64,000 nucleotides of DNA from Hyphomicrobiales bacterium (lineage in GTDB: Bacteria; Pseudomonadota; Alphaproteobacteria; Rhizobiales; Rhizobiaceae), in contig UCJA01000008.1 in the NCBI GenBank assembly GCA_900472675.1, forward strand, positions 26,156-90,155. Reading direction: 5' to 3'. This document shows positions 1 to 8,171 of this stretch, piece after piece. Positions within the stretch are counted from its first letter, which is position 1. Each line of letters begins with the position of its first letter. The notes under the pieces were generated by a model that was not told where the DNA came from, did no database searches, and worked only from the letters and a program-made list of their open reading frames with translations. A program made the translations under genes and the position numbers.

Positions 1-2
1 TC

Positions 3-431
3 CTGCTGCAGACGCTGGACCATCTGTGGCGCGAACACATCGTCAATCTGGACCACCTGCGTTCCGTCATCGGTTTCCGCGGCTATGCCCAGCGCGATCC
101 GCTGCAGGAATACAAGGCTGAAGCCTTCGAACTCTTCCAGGCGCTGCTTGCCAACCTGCGCGAGGCGGTAACCGCCCAGCTGATGCGGGTCGAGCTTGTG
201 CAGAACCCGGAACCGCCCATGCCGCCGCCGGTCTATGAGGAACACCACGTCGATCCTCGCACCGGAGAAGACGAGATGACCGGCCGCGATGCCGAGAATT
301 TCGTTGCCGCGCCGCAGGATCGCCGTCCGGAAGACCCCTCAACCTGGGGCCGCATCGGACGCAACGAGAGCTGCCCTTGCGGCTCGGGTAAGAAGTACAA
401 GCACTGCCACGGTGCCTTCGAGCAGGCCTAG
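3..431 (+). CDS. secA: Preprotein translocase ATPase SecA, C-terminal 142 residues (5' end outside window)
   Basis: SecA drives export of unfolded preproteins through SecYEG by ATP hydrolysis. Only the C-terminal end is present. The visible start, [13 protein letters not shown], followed by [20 protein letters not shown], is the conserved helical scaffold and wing end. The protein finishes with the SEC-C zinc motif ([14 protein letters not shown]) that binds SecB and lipids. The region between them is an acidic, proline-rich linker, as usual in alphaproteobacteria. The frame stays open from base 3. A strong intrinsic terminator follows the stop codon at once, so secA is the end of its transcription unit. 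Confidence 0.97.
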   Translation: MLQTLDHLWREHIVNLDHLRSVIGFRGYAQRDPLQEYKAEAFELFQALLANLREAVTAQLMRVELVQNPEPPMPPPVYEEHHVDPRTGEDEMTGRDAENFVAAPQDRRPEDPSTWGRIGRNESCPCGSGKKYKHCHGAFEQA

Positions 432-452
432 TGCCGGCTTTGTGATCTCGAA

Positions 453-485
453 AGACGCCGCCCTCCCCGGCGGCGTCTCTGTTTT
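453..485 (+). terminator. Intrinsic terminator of secA
   Basis: A perfect 10-bp GC-rich stem (453-462 with 469-478, agacgccgcc/ggcggcgtct) with a 6-base loop is followed by ctgtttt. It lies 21 bases after the secA stop and separates secA from the flippase gene. Confidence 0.85.
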
Positions 486-593
486 GGCTCAGGAACCGGC
501 CGCTACAACCAGAACTACCAACCGTTTCTTAACCGCGCTCTGTCAACCTCGTCAGCGAAATGTCCCTCCGTGATTGCGAGTAGCGCGTACCCT

Positions 594-2006
594 ATGGCGG
601 TCATCGAAACAGCGGAAAGACTGCTGCCGCCTGGCTTGCGTTCGAGGCTTGCGCCCCTGACCCGCCGGCTCGAACGGCTGATCTCCGACGAGAGCGAGGA
701 CAACCGCGCAAAGCGTCGCGCCGTGACCGCCTTCCTGATCCGCGTGCTGAGCGCTGCCATCGCCTTTGTCTCGCAGATCGTGCTGGCCCGCATCATGGGC
801 GAGTTCGAATACGGCATCTTCGCCTTCGTCTGGGTGGTCGTCGTGCTGGCGGGCAATCTTTCCTGCCTCGGCTTCCACACCTCGATCATCCGCTTTCTGC
901 ACCAGCACCGCGTCGATGGCGACGTCGCATCCGTGCGCGGCCTGACGCTTGCAGCGAGGCTGATCGCCCTCGCCTCCTCGACAACGATCGGCGGCCTTGG
1001 CCTTCTCTTCCTGCATTTCTACGGCGATCGCATCGGCGTCTACTACCTTGTGCCCGTAACGCTTGCCTTCTTCACCATGCCGATGATCGCGCTCGGCGAC
1101 GTGCTGGATGGCACTGCCCGCTCGAATGGCTGGACGGCGATGGCGCTCAGCCCCACCTACCTGCTGCGCCCGGCCCTCATCCTGCTGTTCATGCTGGCTG
1201 CCGTCTCGATGGGCGCAGCCCAGACGGCCGTCACCGCCATGGAGGCAGCACTTGCCGCAACCTATGTGGCGACACTCTCGCAGCTGCTGCGGGTCAGCCT
1301 GCGGCTGCACGGCCTGCATGGACGCGGTCCCCACCAGTTCGCGATGGCGGCCTGGTTCCGCTATTCTCTGCCGCTTTTCCTGGTCGACGGCATCGGCTTC
1401 CTGCTGACCAATGCGGACGTGGTCGTCGTCGGTCTCTACCTGCCGCCGGATCAGGTCGGCATCTACTATGCGGCGGCCAAGACGATCGTGCTCGTGCAGT
1501 TCGTCTACTTCTCGATCAAGGCCGCCGCCGGGCCAAGGTTTTCCGCCCTGCTGGCCGAAGGCGACACGCAGACGCTAAAAAGCTTTGCCGGCCAGACCGT
1601 GCGGTGGACCTTTTGGCCCTCGCTGGTGATCGGCCTGCTGGCGCTGGCATCGGGGCATCTGCTGCTGTCGCTGTTCGGCCCGGCCTTCACTGCCGGATAC
1701 AGCCTCATGGCCATCCTCTTCTGCGGCATCCTCGCCAAGGCCATGGTCGGGCCGGGCGAAGTCCTGCTCAGCATGGCAGGCCGGCAGAACCTTTGCGTGG
1801 GCCTCTATGCGGTGACGCTCGCCGCCGGGATCCTGTTCTATGTCCTTCTCATTCCCCGCTTCGGGCTGACCGGCGCCGCAACGGCGACCGCCCTTGCCAT
1901 GATGGTCGAGGCAATCCTGCTGCACATTACGGTCCGCCGTACCCTTGGCATCGTCCTCTTCGCCTTTGCCAATCCCGCCCCCACCCCCCCGTCGGAGGCA
2001 TCCTGA
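594..2006 (+). CDS. Oligosaccharide flippase family (MATE/MOP superfamily) membrane protein
   Basis: This is a polytopic membrane protein of 470 residues of the polysaccharide biosynthesis/flippase type (Wzx/RfbX-like), expected to move lipid-linked sugars across the inner membrane. After about 45 polar residues there are roughly 12-14 hydrophobic segments, starting with AVTAFLIRVLSAAIAFVSQIVLARIMG, whose arginine and E-F-x-Y-G-I-F pattern are typical of the first helices of this family. The ATG at 594 is preferred because the homologous N-terminus as I remember it begins near IETAERLLP; a GTG at 570 is also possible. The GNAT gene starts 2 bases after the stop, so the two are probably co-transcribed. 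The substrate is not known from sequence. Confidence 0.85.
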   Translation: MAVIETAERLLPPGLRSRLAPLTRRLERLISDESEDNRAKRRAVTAFLIRVLSAAIAFVSQIVLARIMGEFEYGIFAFVWVVVVLAGNLSCLGFHTSIIRFLHQHRVDGDVASVRGLTLAARLIALASSTTIGGLGLLFLHFYGDRIGVYYLVPVTLAFFTMPMIALGDVLDGTARSNGWTAMALSPTYLLRPALILLFMLAAVSMGAAQTAVTAMEAALAATYVATLSQLLRVSLRLHGLHGRGPHQFAMAAWFRYSLPLFLVDGIGFLLTNADVVVVGLYLPPDQVGIYYAAAKTIVLVQFVYFSIKAAAGPRFSALLAEGDTQTLKSFAGQTVRWTFWPSLVIGLLALASGHLLLSLFGPAFTAGYSLMAILFCGILAKAMVGPGEVLLSMAGRQNLCVGLYAVTLAAGILFYVLLIPRFGLTGAATATALAMMVEAILLHITVRRTLGIVLFAFANPAPTPPSEAS

Positions 2007-2008
2007 CC

Positions 2009-3286
2009 ATGGCGCTCCCACCGCTCGCAAGCGACCTGAACCAGATCGCCCGCAGCCTTCCGCCTGCCAAGCCGGACCTGCGCGCAGGGCGTCCGGAGGC
2101 TGAGACGCGGGTCGAGGTGGGACGTCCTGGCAGGGCACTCTCCCTCTATCCCGCCTCGCTCGGCTACGAGCTGCAGGAGGAACTGGAATTCCTGTCCAAC
2201 CGGGCAATGGAGCCCAACATCTTCTTCTCCGCGCGACTGCTCGCCCCCGCCATGCCGCGGGTGGAGGACAAGAAGGTGCGTTTCGCCCTGATCCGCGACG
2301 AGACGGAATTCAACAGCCGGCTCCGCCTTCTGATGCCGTTTACGGTGGAAAGACCGGGCTTTGCCGTCGGCGCGCCGATCATCAGGACCTGGGCAAACCC
2401 CTTCGGGCCGCTCGGAACCCCGCTCGTTGACGGCGAGGATGCCGCCGAAACCATCGACAACCTGCTGGAAGTGCTGGCGGCGCCGGAGGCAAAGCTGCCC
2501 TCCGTGCTCGTCGTTCCGGATGTGCGGCTGAACGGGCGTTTCGTGCATCTGGCACGCGCCGTCGCCATCAGCCGCGACCTGCCCGTCACCGTGACCGATC
2601 CCTTCCAGCGGCCCATGCTGGAAAGCCTGCTCGACGGCGATGCCTATCTGAAGCACGCCATCTCGTCGCACCACCTGCGCGAGATGAGAAGGCTCTGGCG
2701 TCGTCTCGAGCGGCTGGGCACCATCACCTATTCCGTCGCACGCCAGCCCGAAGACGTCCGCCTGCGCATGGAGGAATTCCTTGCCCTGGAGGCGAAGGGC
2801 TGGAAGGGCAAGAAGCGGACGGCCCTGGTGAGCGACCGCTACCGCGCAGCCTTCGCACGCGAAGCCATTACCAACCTTGCCGAAGCGGATGCGGTGCGCA
2901 TTCACACCATCGATGTGAACGGACGCGCCATCGCCTCTCTCATCGTCTTCATCATGGCCGGCGAAGCCTATACCTGGAAGACCGCCTATGACGAGGACTT
3001 CGCACAGCATTCGCCGGGCAAGCTGCTGATCATGCGGCTGACCGAATGGCACCTGGACGACGCAAACATCATGCGCACCGATAGCTGCGCTGTGCCCGAC
3101 CATCCGATCATGAGCCGGATGTGGGAAGAGCGCGAGGACATGGGCACGCTCGTGATCGGGCTGAGGCGCAACGGCGACCGCGATGTGCGCCAGGTGGCAG
3201 CCCAGCTGCATCTCTACCGAAACACCCGCAACATGGCCCGCATGCTGCGCGAAAAGATCCTCGCGATCGCCGGCCGCGACCCCTGA
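2009..3286 (+). CDS. GNAT / BioF2-like (FemAB-related) acyltransferase
   Basis: The protein has 425 residues. The C-terminal half fits the Acetyltransf_6 (BioF2-like, GNAT) fold: a region around RMEEFLALEAKGWKGKKRTA, then a strand with GRAIASLIVFIMAGEAYTWKTAYDE and PGKLLIMRLTEWHLDD. Rhizobial proteins of this type are found with polysaccharide genes and are assumed to acylate sugars or lipids; the reaction is not established here. The ATG at 2009 lies 2 bases after the flippase stop, which argues for a two-gene operon and a role on the same glycan. The open frame extends further upstream into the flippase gene, but that part is not coding. Confidence 0.8.
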   Translation: MALPPLASDLNQIARSLPPAKPDLRAGRPEAETRVEVGRPGRALSLYPASLGYELQEELEFLSNRAMEPNIFFSARLLAPAMPRVEDKKVRFALIRDETEFNSRLRLLMPFTVERPGFAVGAPIIRTWANPFGPLGTPLVDGEDAAETIDNLLEVLAAPEAKLPSVLVVPDVRLNGRFVHLARAVAISRDLPVTVTDPFQRPMLESLLDGDAYLKHAISSHHLREMRRLWRRLERLGTITYSVARQPEDVRLRMEEFLALEAKGWKGKKRTALVSDRYRAAFAREAITNLAEADAVRIHTIDVNGRAIASLIVFIMAGEAYTWKTAYDEDFAQHSPGKLLIMRLTEWHLDDANIMRTDSCAVPDHPIMSRMWEEREDMGTLVIGLRRNGDRDVRQVAAQLHLYRNTRNMARMLREKILAIAGRDP

Positions 3287-3352
3287 GACAAACTCCCACC
3301 GAGTGCGGCCGGGACTGGCCTCCAGCGATGCTCACTGTGGGCTTACTTCGGT

Positions 3353-3380
3353 CTTGCACATCGACCGGGGGGCATGATAG
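3353..3380 (+). promoter_or_regulatory. Candidate sigma-70 promoter for tRNA-Leu
   Basis: A -35-like CTTGCA (3353-3358) is separated by 16 bases from TGATAG (3375-3380), about 20 bases before the tRNA. The -35 agrees with the rhizobial CTTGAC consensus at five of six positions; the -10 is weaker. Assigned by eye. Confidence 0.4.
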
Positions 3381-3401
3381 ACGCGGTCCGTCTGCTTGAG
3401 T

Positions 3402-3486
3402 GCCCCGTTGGCGGAATTGGTAGACGCGCCTGACTCAAAATCAGGTTCCGAGAGGAGTGCTGGTTCGATTCCGGCACGGGGCACCA
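3402..3486 (+). tRNA. tRNA-Leu (anticodon CAA)
   Basis: The cloverleaf is complete. The acceptor stem gccccgt (3402-3408) pairs with acggggc (3476-3482), followed by discriminator A and an encoded CCA. The anticodon stem cctga/tcagg holds the loop ctcaaaa, giving anticodon CAA for UUG codons. The T-loop is ttcgatt. The long variable arm expected for a class II tRNA is present. A run of Ts follows the gene. Confidence 0.97.
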
Positions 3487-3510
3487 CTTATTTTTTCGCG
3501 CAGCACGCGC

Positions 3511-4092
3511 CTACCGCCCCGTCTCCACCGCACGGACGAACTCTTCCGCTGGCAGCTGGAAAAGATCGGTCTTTGCCTTGATCTCCTCGTCCGACCATTC
3601 CCACCATTTCAGCGCCTGGAGGCTGTCAATCGTCTCCTGCCCGAACCGGTAACGGATAAGCTTGGCGGGCACGCCGCCGACGATCGCATAGGGCGGCACG
3701 TCCTTGGTCACCACAGCGCCAGCGCCGATCACCGCTCCGTTGCCGATGGTGACGCCGGACATGATCATCGCCCGCCGCCCGATCCAGACGTCGTGCCCGA
3801 TGATGATCGGCCCCCTGGAGCGCAGTTCTTCCATGCCGACGCCGAAATTGGTCAGTGGAAATGTCGATGCCAGATGCGTGGGATGATCAGCCCGCACCAG
3901 GAACAGCACCTCCTTGGCCACCGAGCAGAAGGACCCGACCTCCAGCCGGATCGTCGGGTCATAGCCGAAGACAGCCTCCGGAATGACCCCGTAAGTGTGT
4001 CGGCCGAACGTGACGCCATGCCAGGGCCAGGTATCGCGAGGCCGGCTCTTGCGGAAACCGAGCAGTGTTCTGAGCCGGCGAAACGGTGCCAT
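3511..4092 (-). CDS. CatB-related O-acetyltransferase (left-handed beta-helix, hexapeptide repeat)
   Basis: This 193-residue protein has the xenobiotic/CatB-type acetyltransferase pattern: [20 protein letters not shown] (with the family catalytic His in the ADH segment), then hexapeptide repeats [18 protein letters not shown] and [19 protein letters not shown], then [15 protein letters not shown]. Such enzymes transfer acetyl from acetyl-CoA to sugar or antibiotic hydroxyls. Because it follows two glycosyltransferase genes on the same strand, a glycan O-acetyltransferase is more likely than a resistance enzyme. The ATG at 4092 has AAGGA seven bases upstream. It is the last gene of the minus-strand glycan operon and ends 24 bases from the tRNA-Leu gene. 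Confidence 0.88.
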   Translation of the reverse strand: MAPFRRLRTLLGFRKSRPRDTWPWHGVTFGRHTYGVIPEAVFGYDPTIRLEVGSFCSVAKEVLFLVRADHPTHLASTFPLTNFGVGMEELRSRGPIIIGHDVWIGRRAMIMSGVTIGNGAVIGAGAVVTKDVPPYAIVGGVPAKLIRYRFGQETIDSLQALKWWEWSDEEIKAKTDLFQLPAEEFVRAVETGR

Positions 4093-4139
4093 GAAAGCGT
4101 CCTTGGGGTTACGGGAAGAGGGCGCCGATCCGGCACCGG

Positions 4140-4994
4140 TTAAGGCTGGCTTGCCCTCGCCGCCATCTTTGCCAGATCGATGTCGCGGTTCTGCTGGAGC
4201 GCCTGTGCAAACTCGGGATCGTCGCTCATCGTGCTGGAGCTGAGCTTGATCATCGGAATGGCCGACAGATCAAGGCCGCCCGGAAGCGGCTCCGCCAGAT
4301 CCTTCTGGGTGATGATGCGCTTCAGCAGCAACGGCCCTTTCGCGGAAAGCTTCGGCACAAGCTCCCACTGCTGCCGGGCTTTCGGGTCGGTCATGGTCAG
4401 ATACTCGAACAGATGCATCACCCAAAAGTAATGGCCGAGTTTTCCCGGCTTCGAATAATAGCGCAAGGCCAGGCGCGCCCATCGATCAACGAGATAGTTG
4501 CCCGGGGCTGCGGCGAGAAACCAGCTCTGGATGATCCGTCCGGGGTAACTGTCCGGAAAGGCGAAGAAGCCGCTGACCATCAGGGGAGGCAGCCATTCGT
4601 CGAGAGGACGGACGCAGGCGCATGTTGCATCCACCCACACGCCGCCGTGCGTCTGCAAAAGAGCAAGCCGGATCGCGTCCGAACGCCCTTGCACCTTCCG
4701 GTTCGATGCCGGCTCGGGCACTGCCACCCACTGCGTGAGGCTGGCGTCGTCCAGCACACGCACGGTCCAGTCGGGGTTCTTCCGCTGCCAGCTCTCGATC
4801 GCGTAGAGAACAAAGGGTGGCGCCTGGTCGAGCGGCTTGTCCCAGTACATCCAGATGATGCGTGGAACGGCCTTGGGGAGCTGATCCACCGACCAGGTGT
4901 AGTTCTGCACATGCAGCCTTCGTTTTCCCGTGGCCGTCCGCCGCAGGGAATGGGCAATCTTTTTCCAGATCAGGAAGGCATCGAAGATCAGCAT
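4140..4994 (-). CDS. Capsular polysaccharide-type glycosyltransferase (Caps_synth / GT32-like)
   Basis: The 284-residue protein has the fold signs of the Caps_synth and DXD-sugar families: [20 protein letters not shown] near residues 43-62, a substrate region S-W-Q-R-K-N-P-D-W, and [23 protein letters not shown], where the GGVWVDAT segment carries the acidic nucleotide-sugar site. It should add a sugar to a surface glycan in the cytoplasm or at the inner face of the membrane. There is no signal peptide. AGAGGA lies just ahead of the ATG. The GT2 gene ends 14 bases upstream and the O-acetyltransferase follows after 47 bases, so the three form an operon. Confidence 0.87.
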   Translation of the reverse strand: MLIFDAFLIWKKIAHSLRRTATGKRRLHVQNYTWSVDQLPKAVPRIIWMYWDKPLDQAPPFVLYAIESWQRKNPDWTVRVLDDASLTQWVAVPEPASNRKVQGRSDAIRLALLQTHGGVWVDATCACVRPLDEWLPPLMVSGFFAFPDSYPGRIIQSWFLAAAPGNYLVDRWARLALRYYSKPGKLGHYFWVMHLFEYLTMTDPKARQQWELVPKLSAKGPLLLKRIITQKDLAEPLPGGLDLSAIPMIKLSSSTMSDDPEFAQALQQNRDIDLAKMAARASQP

Positions 4995-5008
4995 TTGTCC
5001 TCTGCCCC

Positions 5009-6025
5009 CTAGCGCCGGTAATCGATGGAGGTCATGAAGCCGAGCTCGACAAGCTGCTGTGCGCCCTGGAACGGGATCGAAACCGCGTCCGCAAGATCGA
5101 TTCCGCCCGCTGTCTGCAGCTCAGTCATCATCGCCGTATAGTGTTCGGAGTTGTTGTAGTGCTGCTTGCCTTCTGCCGCCTCGGCAATCTTGTCGCGGTA
5201 GTTGGTAAAGAATTTGAAATGCAGCAAAGCACCCCATGTGGACCCGAAATTGCGACCGTAGGGAAGAGGCTGATGCAGGCTGCTGCCGAAGAGACAGTCC
5301 TTGTCCCAGTAGATCACCGGATACTTGATCAGCTGGTTTTCTTCCTGGAAGCGTCGCCGGCGCGGTCCGCCGCGTATGCTGATGCCTCTTCTCTCGAGCG
5401 AGCAGCTATATCCCTGGCCGTCGAACAGGCGTGAGTAGTCCCAGGGCATGCCGTCGCTCGACAGGCTTTGGCTGTCGCCGGACGCCGGGTACATATCGAG
5501 CATCGGGCAAGGCAGCCTCTTCAGCCCCTGCGCCGCAAGCGCCGACACCAGCGCCGGCAGGGCCCTGTGCTCCCAGCCGTCGTAGAGAAGGAATTCGTCG
5601 GAATCCACATTGAGATACCAGCGGTCAGTGCCGTAGCGGGCAAACAGAGCCTCGCGCCAGCGCCGTCCCCGCCTTGCCTCTCCAAACCGGATCGGCGAGG
5701 TCCAGAGGTCCACGTCGGGCTGGGCCGCCAGAAAATCCCGGGTGCCGTCCTTCGAAACATCATCCACGCAGATGAAGCGGGTAACCCCGAGCTGGCGGTA
5801 GTGCTTCAGGAAAAACGGCAGGATCGTCATGTCGTTGTGGGTAATGAAGACGAGTGGGATGTCCTCGGCCGTCAGAGGCACCACGTCGCGCTGGGGCAAA
5901 AGCTCCACCGGCACGAGGTCGCGCCGTTCGCGCCGCGTGATCCGTGCCGTCTCGTACCACGTCCTCATCCTGGACATGAGGTTCCGGCGGGTGTCGGGCA
6001 GCGAATGGCGAAACGGGTATTCCAA
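5009..6025 (-). CDS. Family 2 glycosyltransferase (Glyco_tranf_2_4 type)
   Basis: The 338-residue protein shows the GT-A signature of this branch: IPLVFITHNDMTILPFFLKHYRQLG, then FICVDDVSKDGTRDFL, then WYLNVDSDEFLLYDG, where VDSDEF is the DXD-like metal and nucleotide-sugar site. It is the first gene of a three-gene minus-strand glycan operon. The TTG at 6025 has AGG seven bases upstream; an ATG at 5977 with a GGAA is an alternative start. Acceptor and sugar are unknown. Confidence 0.87.
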   Translation of the reverse strand: MEYPFRHSLPDTRRNLMSRMRTWYETARITRRERRDLVPVELLPQRDVVPLTAEDIPLVFITHNDMTILPFFLKHYRQLGVTRFICVDDVSKDGTRDFLAAQPDVDLWTSPIRFGEARRGRRWREALFARYGTDRWYLNVDSDEFLLYDGWEHRALPALVSALAAQGLKRLPCPMLDMYPASGDSQSLSSDGMPWDYSRLFDGQGYSCSLERRGISIRGGPRRRRFQEENQLIKYPVIYWDKDCLFGSSLHQPLPYGRNFGSTWGALLHFKFFTNYRDKIAEAAEGKQHYNNSEHYTAMMTELQTAGGIDLADAVSIPFQGAQQLVELGFMTSIDYRR

Positions 6026-6261
6026 GAGCGCACCTAAAGCGGTTCAGCAGCGACGGTTGAAGCGGGTAAGCTCTTAAGCCAGGGACGCGCTGAGAAGAAG
6101 AGGCTTTCTGAAGACTGCCTCCTCCTCGTTTGACCAGGGGTGAAGGCTGCTGTTGCTCACGACAACGTGCGGCCAAGGCAGTATGCCGCGCAATCAGGGC
6201 GTTTACAGCCCCTGCGCATCTGCTAAGTCAGCCTGGTGCATCATTTTGGAGACAGACGCCC

Positions 6262-6783
6262 GTGGAGCTGACTGACAACGCCCTTCATCGACGCAGCCAG
6301 GTCACCCGCTACGCCGCCGTCGTTTCGCTCGGCATGGGCGTCACGGTGGGGCTGGCGCTCTGCTTCGAACACATCGGCGGCTATATCCCCTGCCATCTCT
6401 GCCTGCTGGAACGCGACCCTTATTACTATGGGATCCCGCTCGGTGTTCTGGCGATCTTTGCCTCAATGTTCCGGCTGCCCGTCTGGATCCCCCGCGCGCT
6501 GCTGGTCGTGATCGGCATCCTCATGCTGGTCGGCGCCGGCATGGGCATCTACCATGCCGGTGTCGAATGGGGCTTCTGGGCCGGGCCGTCGAGCTGCACC
6601 AGCACGCCCGGTGCCGCCACCACCAGCGCCGGCGATCTCCTTTCCTCGCTGAATGCGGTCCACGGTCCACAGTGCGATCAGGCAGCCCTGCGCATCCTCG
6701 GCGTGTCTCTGGCCGGCTGGAATGCCGTTGCCGCTCTGGTGCTGGCCGCCATCGCCTTTGTGGGCGCAAAAAAGGCCGCCTGA
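6262..6783 (+). CDS. DsbB-family disulfide bond formation protein
   Basis: This is a four-helix inner-membrane protein of 173 residues. It carries the CxxC pair IPCHLCLLER (C44, C47) after the first helix and a second periplasmic cysteine pair (C112 in SSCTS and C138 in PQCDQ), the arrangement by which DsbB reoxidises DsbA and passes electrons to quinone. The GTG at 6262 with GGAG ten bases upstream is chosen because the next ATG (6334) would remove most of the first helix. The last codons form one arm of a hairpin that looks like a terminator for the opposite strand. Confidence 0.88.
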   Translation: MELTDNALHRRSQVTRYAAVVSLGMGVTVGLALCFEHIGGYIPCHLCLLERDPYYYGIPLGVLAIFASMFRLPVWIPRALLVVIGILMLVGAGMGIYHAGVEWGFWAGPSSCTSTPGAATTSAGDLLSSLNAVHGPQCDQAALRILGVSLAGWNAVAALVLAAIAFVGAKKAA

Positions 6784-6792
6784 GGCGGCCTT
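6766..6792 (-). terminator. Intrinsic terminator for the HNH gene, embedded in the end of the dsbB-like gene
   Basis: A perfect 9-bp stem (6772-6780 aaggccgcc with 6784-6792 ggcggcctt) has the tga stop codon of the DsbB gene as its loop. Read on the minus strand the stem is followed by a run of six Ts, so it terminates the HNH gene, whose stop is 26 bases away. On the plus strand no T run follows. Confidence 0.75.
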
Positions 6793-6817
6793 CCAGGAAC
6801 CGGAAATCGCTGCAGTC

Positions 6818-7375
6818 TCAGGGCTGCAGCTCGCTATCCCAGTAGAGATAGTCCATCCAGCTGTCATGCAGGTAGTTCGGCGGGAAAAGCCGGCCGTTGT
6901 TGTGCAGGTCCTGCACCGTTGGCTGGTAGGGGTGCTGGTGCGGGAACATGCCGGCCTGCTTCGGCAGCTTGCTGCCCTTGCGCAGATTGCAGGGCGAACA
7001 GGCGGCCACCACGTTCTCCCAGGTCGTTTCGCCGCCATGCGCGCGCGGAATGACGTGGTCGAAGGTCAGGTCGTCCCGCGTGCCACAGTATTGGCATTCG
7101 AATTTGTCGCGCAGGAAGACGTTGAACCGCGTAAAGGCCGGGTTGCGGGTGGGCTGCACATAGGTCTTCAGGCTGACCACACTCGGCAGTTTCATCGAGA
7201 AGCTGGGCGAACAGACCGAGTAATCGTATTCCGCGATGATGTTCACACGGTCAAGGAAGACGGCCTTGATCGCGTCCTGCCAGGACCACAACGACAAGGG
7301 ATAATAACTCAGCGGCCGGTAGTCAGCGTTCAGCACGAGCGCCGGCAGGGCCTGCGGGGAGACTGCAATCGTCAA
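6818..7375 (-). CDS. HNH endonuclease family protein
   Basis: The protein has 185 residues. The HNH core is clear: FECQYCGTRDDLTFDHVIPR, then GGETTWENVVAACSPCNLRKG, i.e. two CxxC zinc pairs, the DHV histidine and the asparagine. The N-terminal 85 residues (LVLNADYRPLSYYPLSLWSW) belong to the widespread chromosomal HNH family found beside housekeeping genes. It is not of a recognisable restriction or mobile-element type. The in vivo substrate is unknown; a DNA-processing or repair role is inferred from the fold and the AlkA-like neighbour. Confidence 0.9.
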   Translation of the reverse strand: MTIAVSPQALPALVLNADYRPLSYYPLSLWSWQDAIKAVFLDRVNIIAEYDYSVCSPSFSMKLPSVVSLKTYVQPTRNPAFTRFNVFLRDKFECQYCGTRDDLTFDHVIPRAHGGETTWENVVAACSPCNLRKGSKLPKQAGMFPHQHPYQPTVQDLHNNGRLFPPNYLHDSWMDYLYWDSELQP

Positions 7376-7487
7376 ATGACGCTCCTACCCGATTCAGCTT
7401 TTCTACTTCTATATTAGGTCTGTTGTTACAGCATTGTGAAGCCCAATAAATGCAGTGGGATACTGTGACGCGGACGAAAGCTGAGGA

Positions 7488-8129
7488 TCACACGAGCGGC
7501 GCGACATTGCGACCCGTGCGCACGCCATAGTAGCTCCAGAACAATCGCACCGCCACGGAGCGCCACGGCTGCCAGATCTCGGCCCTTCGGGCGAGTTGCT
7601 TCGCCGTTGGCCGCGCAGCAAGGCCGAAGGCGTCGGCGACGGCCGCCTGCAGGGCGACATCGGCGGATGGAAATACGTCGGCATGTCCGCAGCAGAACAT
7701 CAGGTAGACCTCCGCCGTCCAGGGCCCAATGCCGGGCAGCGACGTCAGCTGCCGCATGGCCTCCGCCCCGTCGAGCGCGGACAGACCGTCCAGATCGAGC
7801 ATCTTTTCCCGGACCGCAATGGCGGCATTCATCAGCGCGGCAGCCTTTGCCCCTGAAAGGCCGAAGCTCAAGATCGTCGCCGGATCGATGGCGGCATAGG
7901 TCTCGGCCGTCACCGGTCCAACCGCCGTGATCCGCCTCCAGATGGCGTCGGCGCTTGCCCGCGACACGACCTGCGAGACGATGATCGACGCAAGGCCCGC
8001 GAACCCCGGTTCGACGAGGCGAAGCGGCAGTTGGCCGGCAATCTCGGCGACCGGAACCAGCCGCGGATCGATCAGCAGCAGTTCGCGCAAACCGGCTTCG
8101 ATATCGTCCTGCCCTCTGATAACCCGCAA
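7488..8129 (-). CDS. DNA-3-methyladenine glycosylase II-like (AlkA, HhH-GPD family)
   Basis: This base-excision repair enzyme of 213 residues has the helix-hairpin-helix LPGIGPWTAEVYL (131-143) and the catalytic aspartate in FPSADVAL (D157). It should remove alkylated purines from DNA. The frame is open further upstream to 8261, but that would run through the start of the divergent gluQ gene. The TTG at 8129 has AGGA five bases upstream and gives the usual length and start (M-R-V-I-R-G), so it is preferred. The [Fe-S] cysteine loop of MutY/Nth proteins is absent, as expected for AlkA. Confidence 0.88.
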   Translation of the reverse strand: MRVIRGQDDIEAGLRELLLIDPRLVPVAEIAGQLPLRLVEPGFAGLASIIVSQVVSRASADAIWRRITAVGPVTAETYAAIDPATILSFGLSGAKAAALMNAAIAVREKMLDLDGLSALDGAEAMRQLTSLPGIGPWTAEVYLMFCCGHADVFPSADVALQAAVADAFGLAARPTAKQLARRAEIWQPWRSVAVRLFWSYYGVRTGRNVAPLV

Positions 8130-8171
8130 ATCCGTCCTGCCTATCCAGTCCTTGGCTGTCAAACCCAAAGC

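Noticed and set aside
1838..3211. 457-residue minus-strand frame opposite the GNAT gene
   Set aside because: Shadow frame of a real coding gene; histidine/glycine-rich without a domain.
3511..4092. Chloramphenicol resistance gene
   Set aside because: The CatB-like fold is shared by sugar O-acetyltransferases, and the gene ends a glycosyltransferase operon; resistance is less likely.
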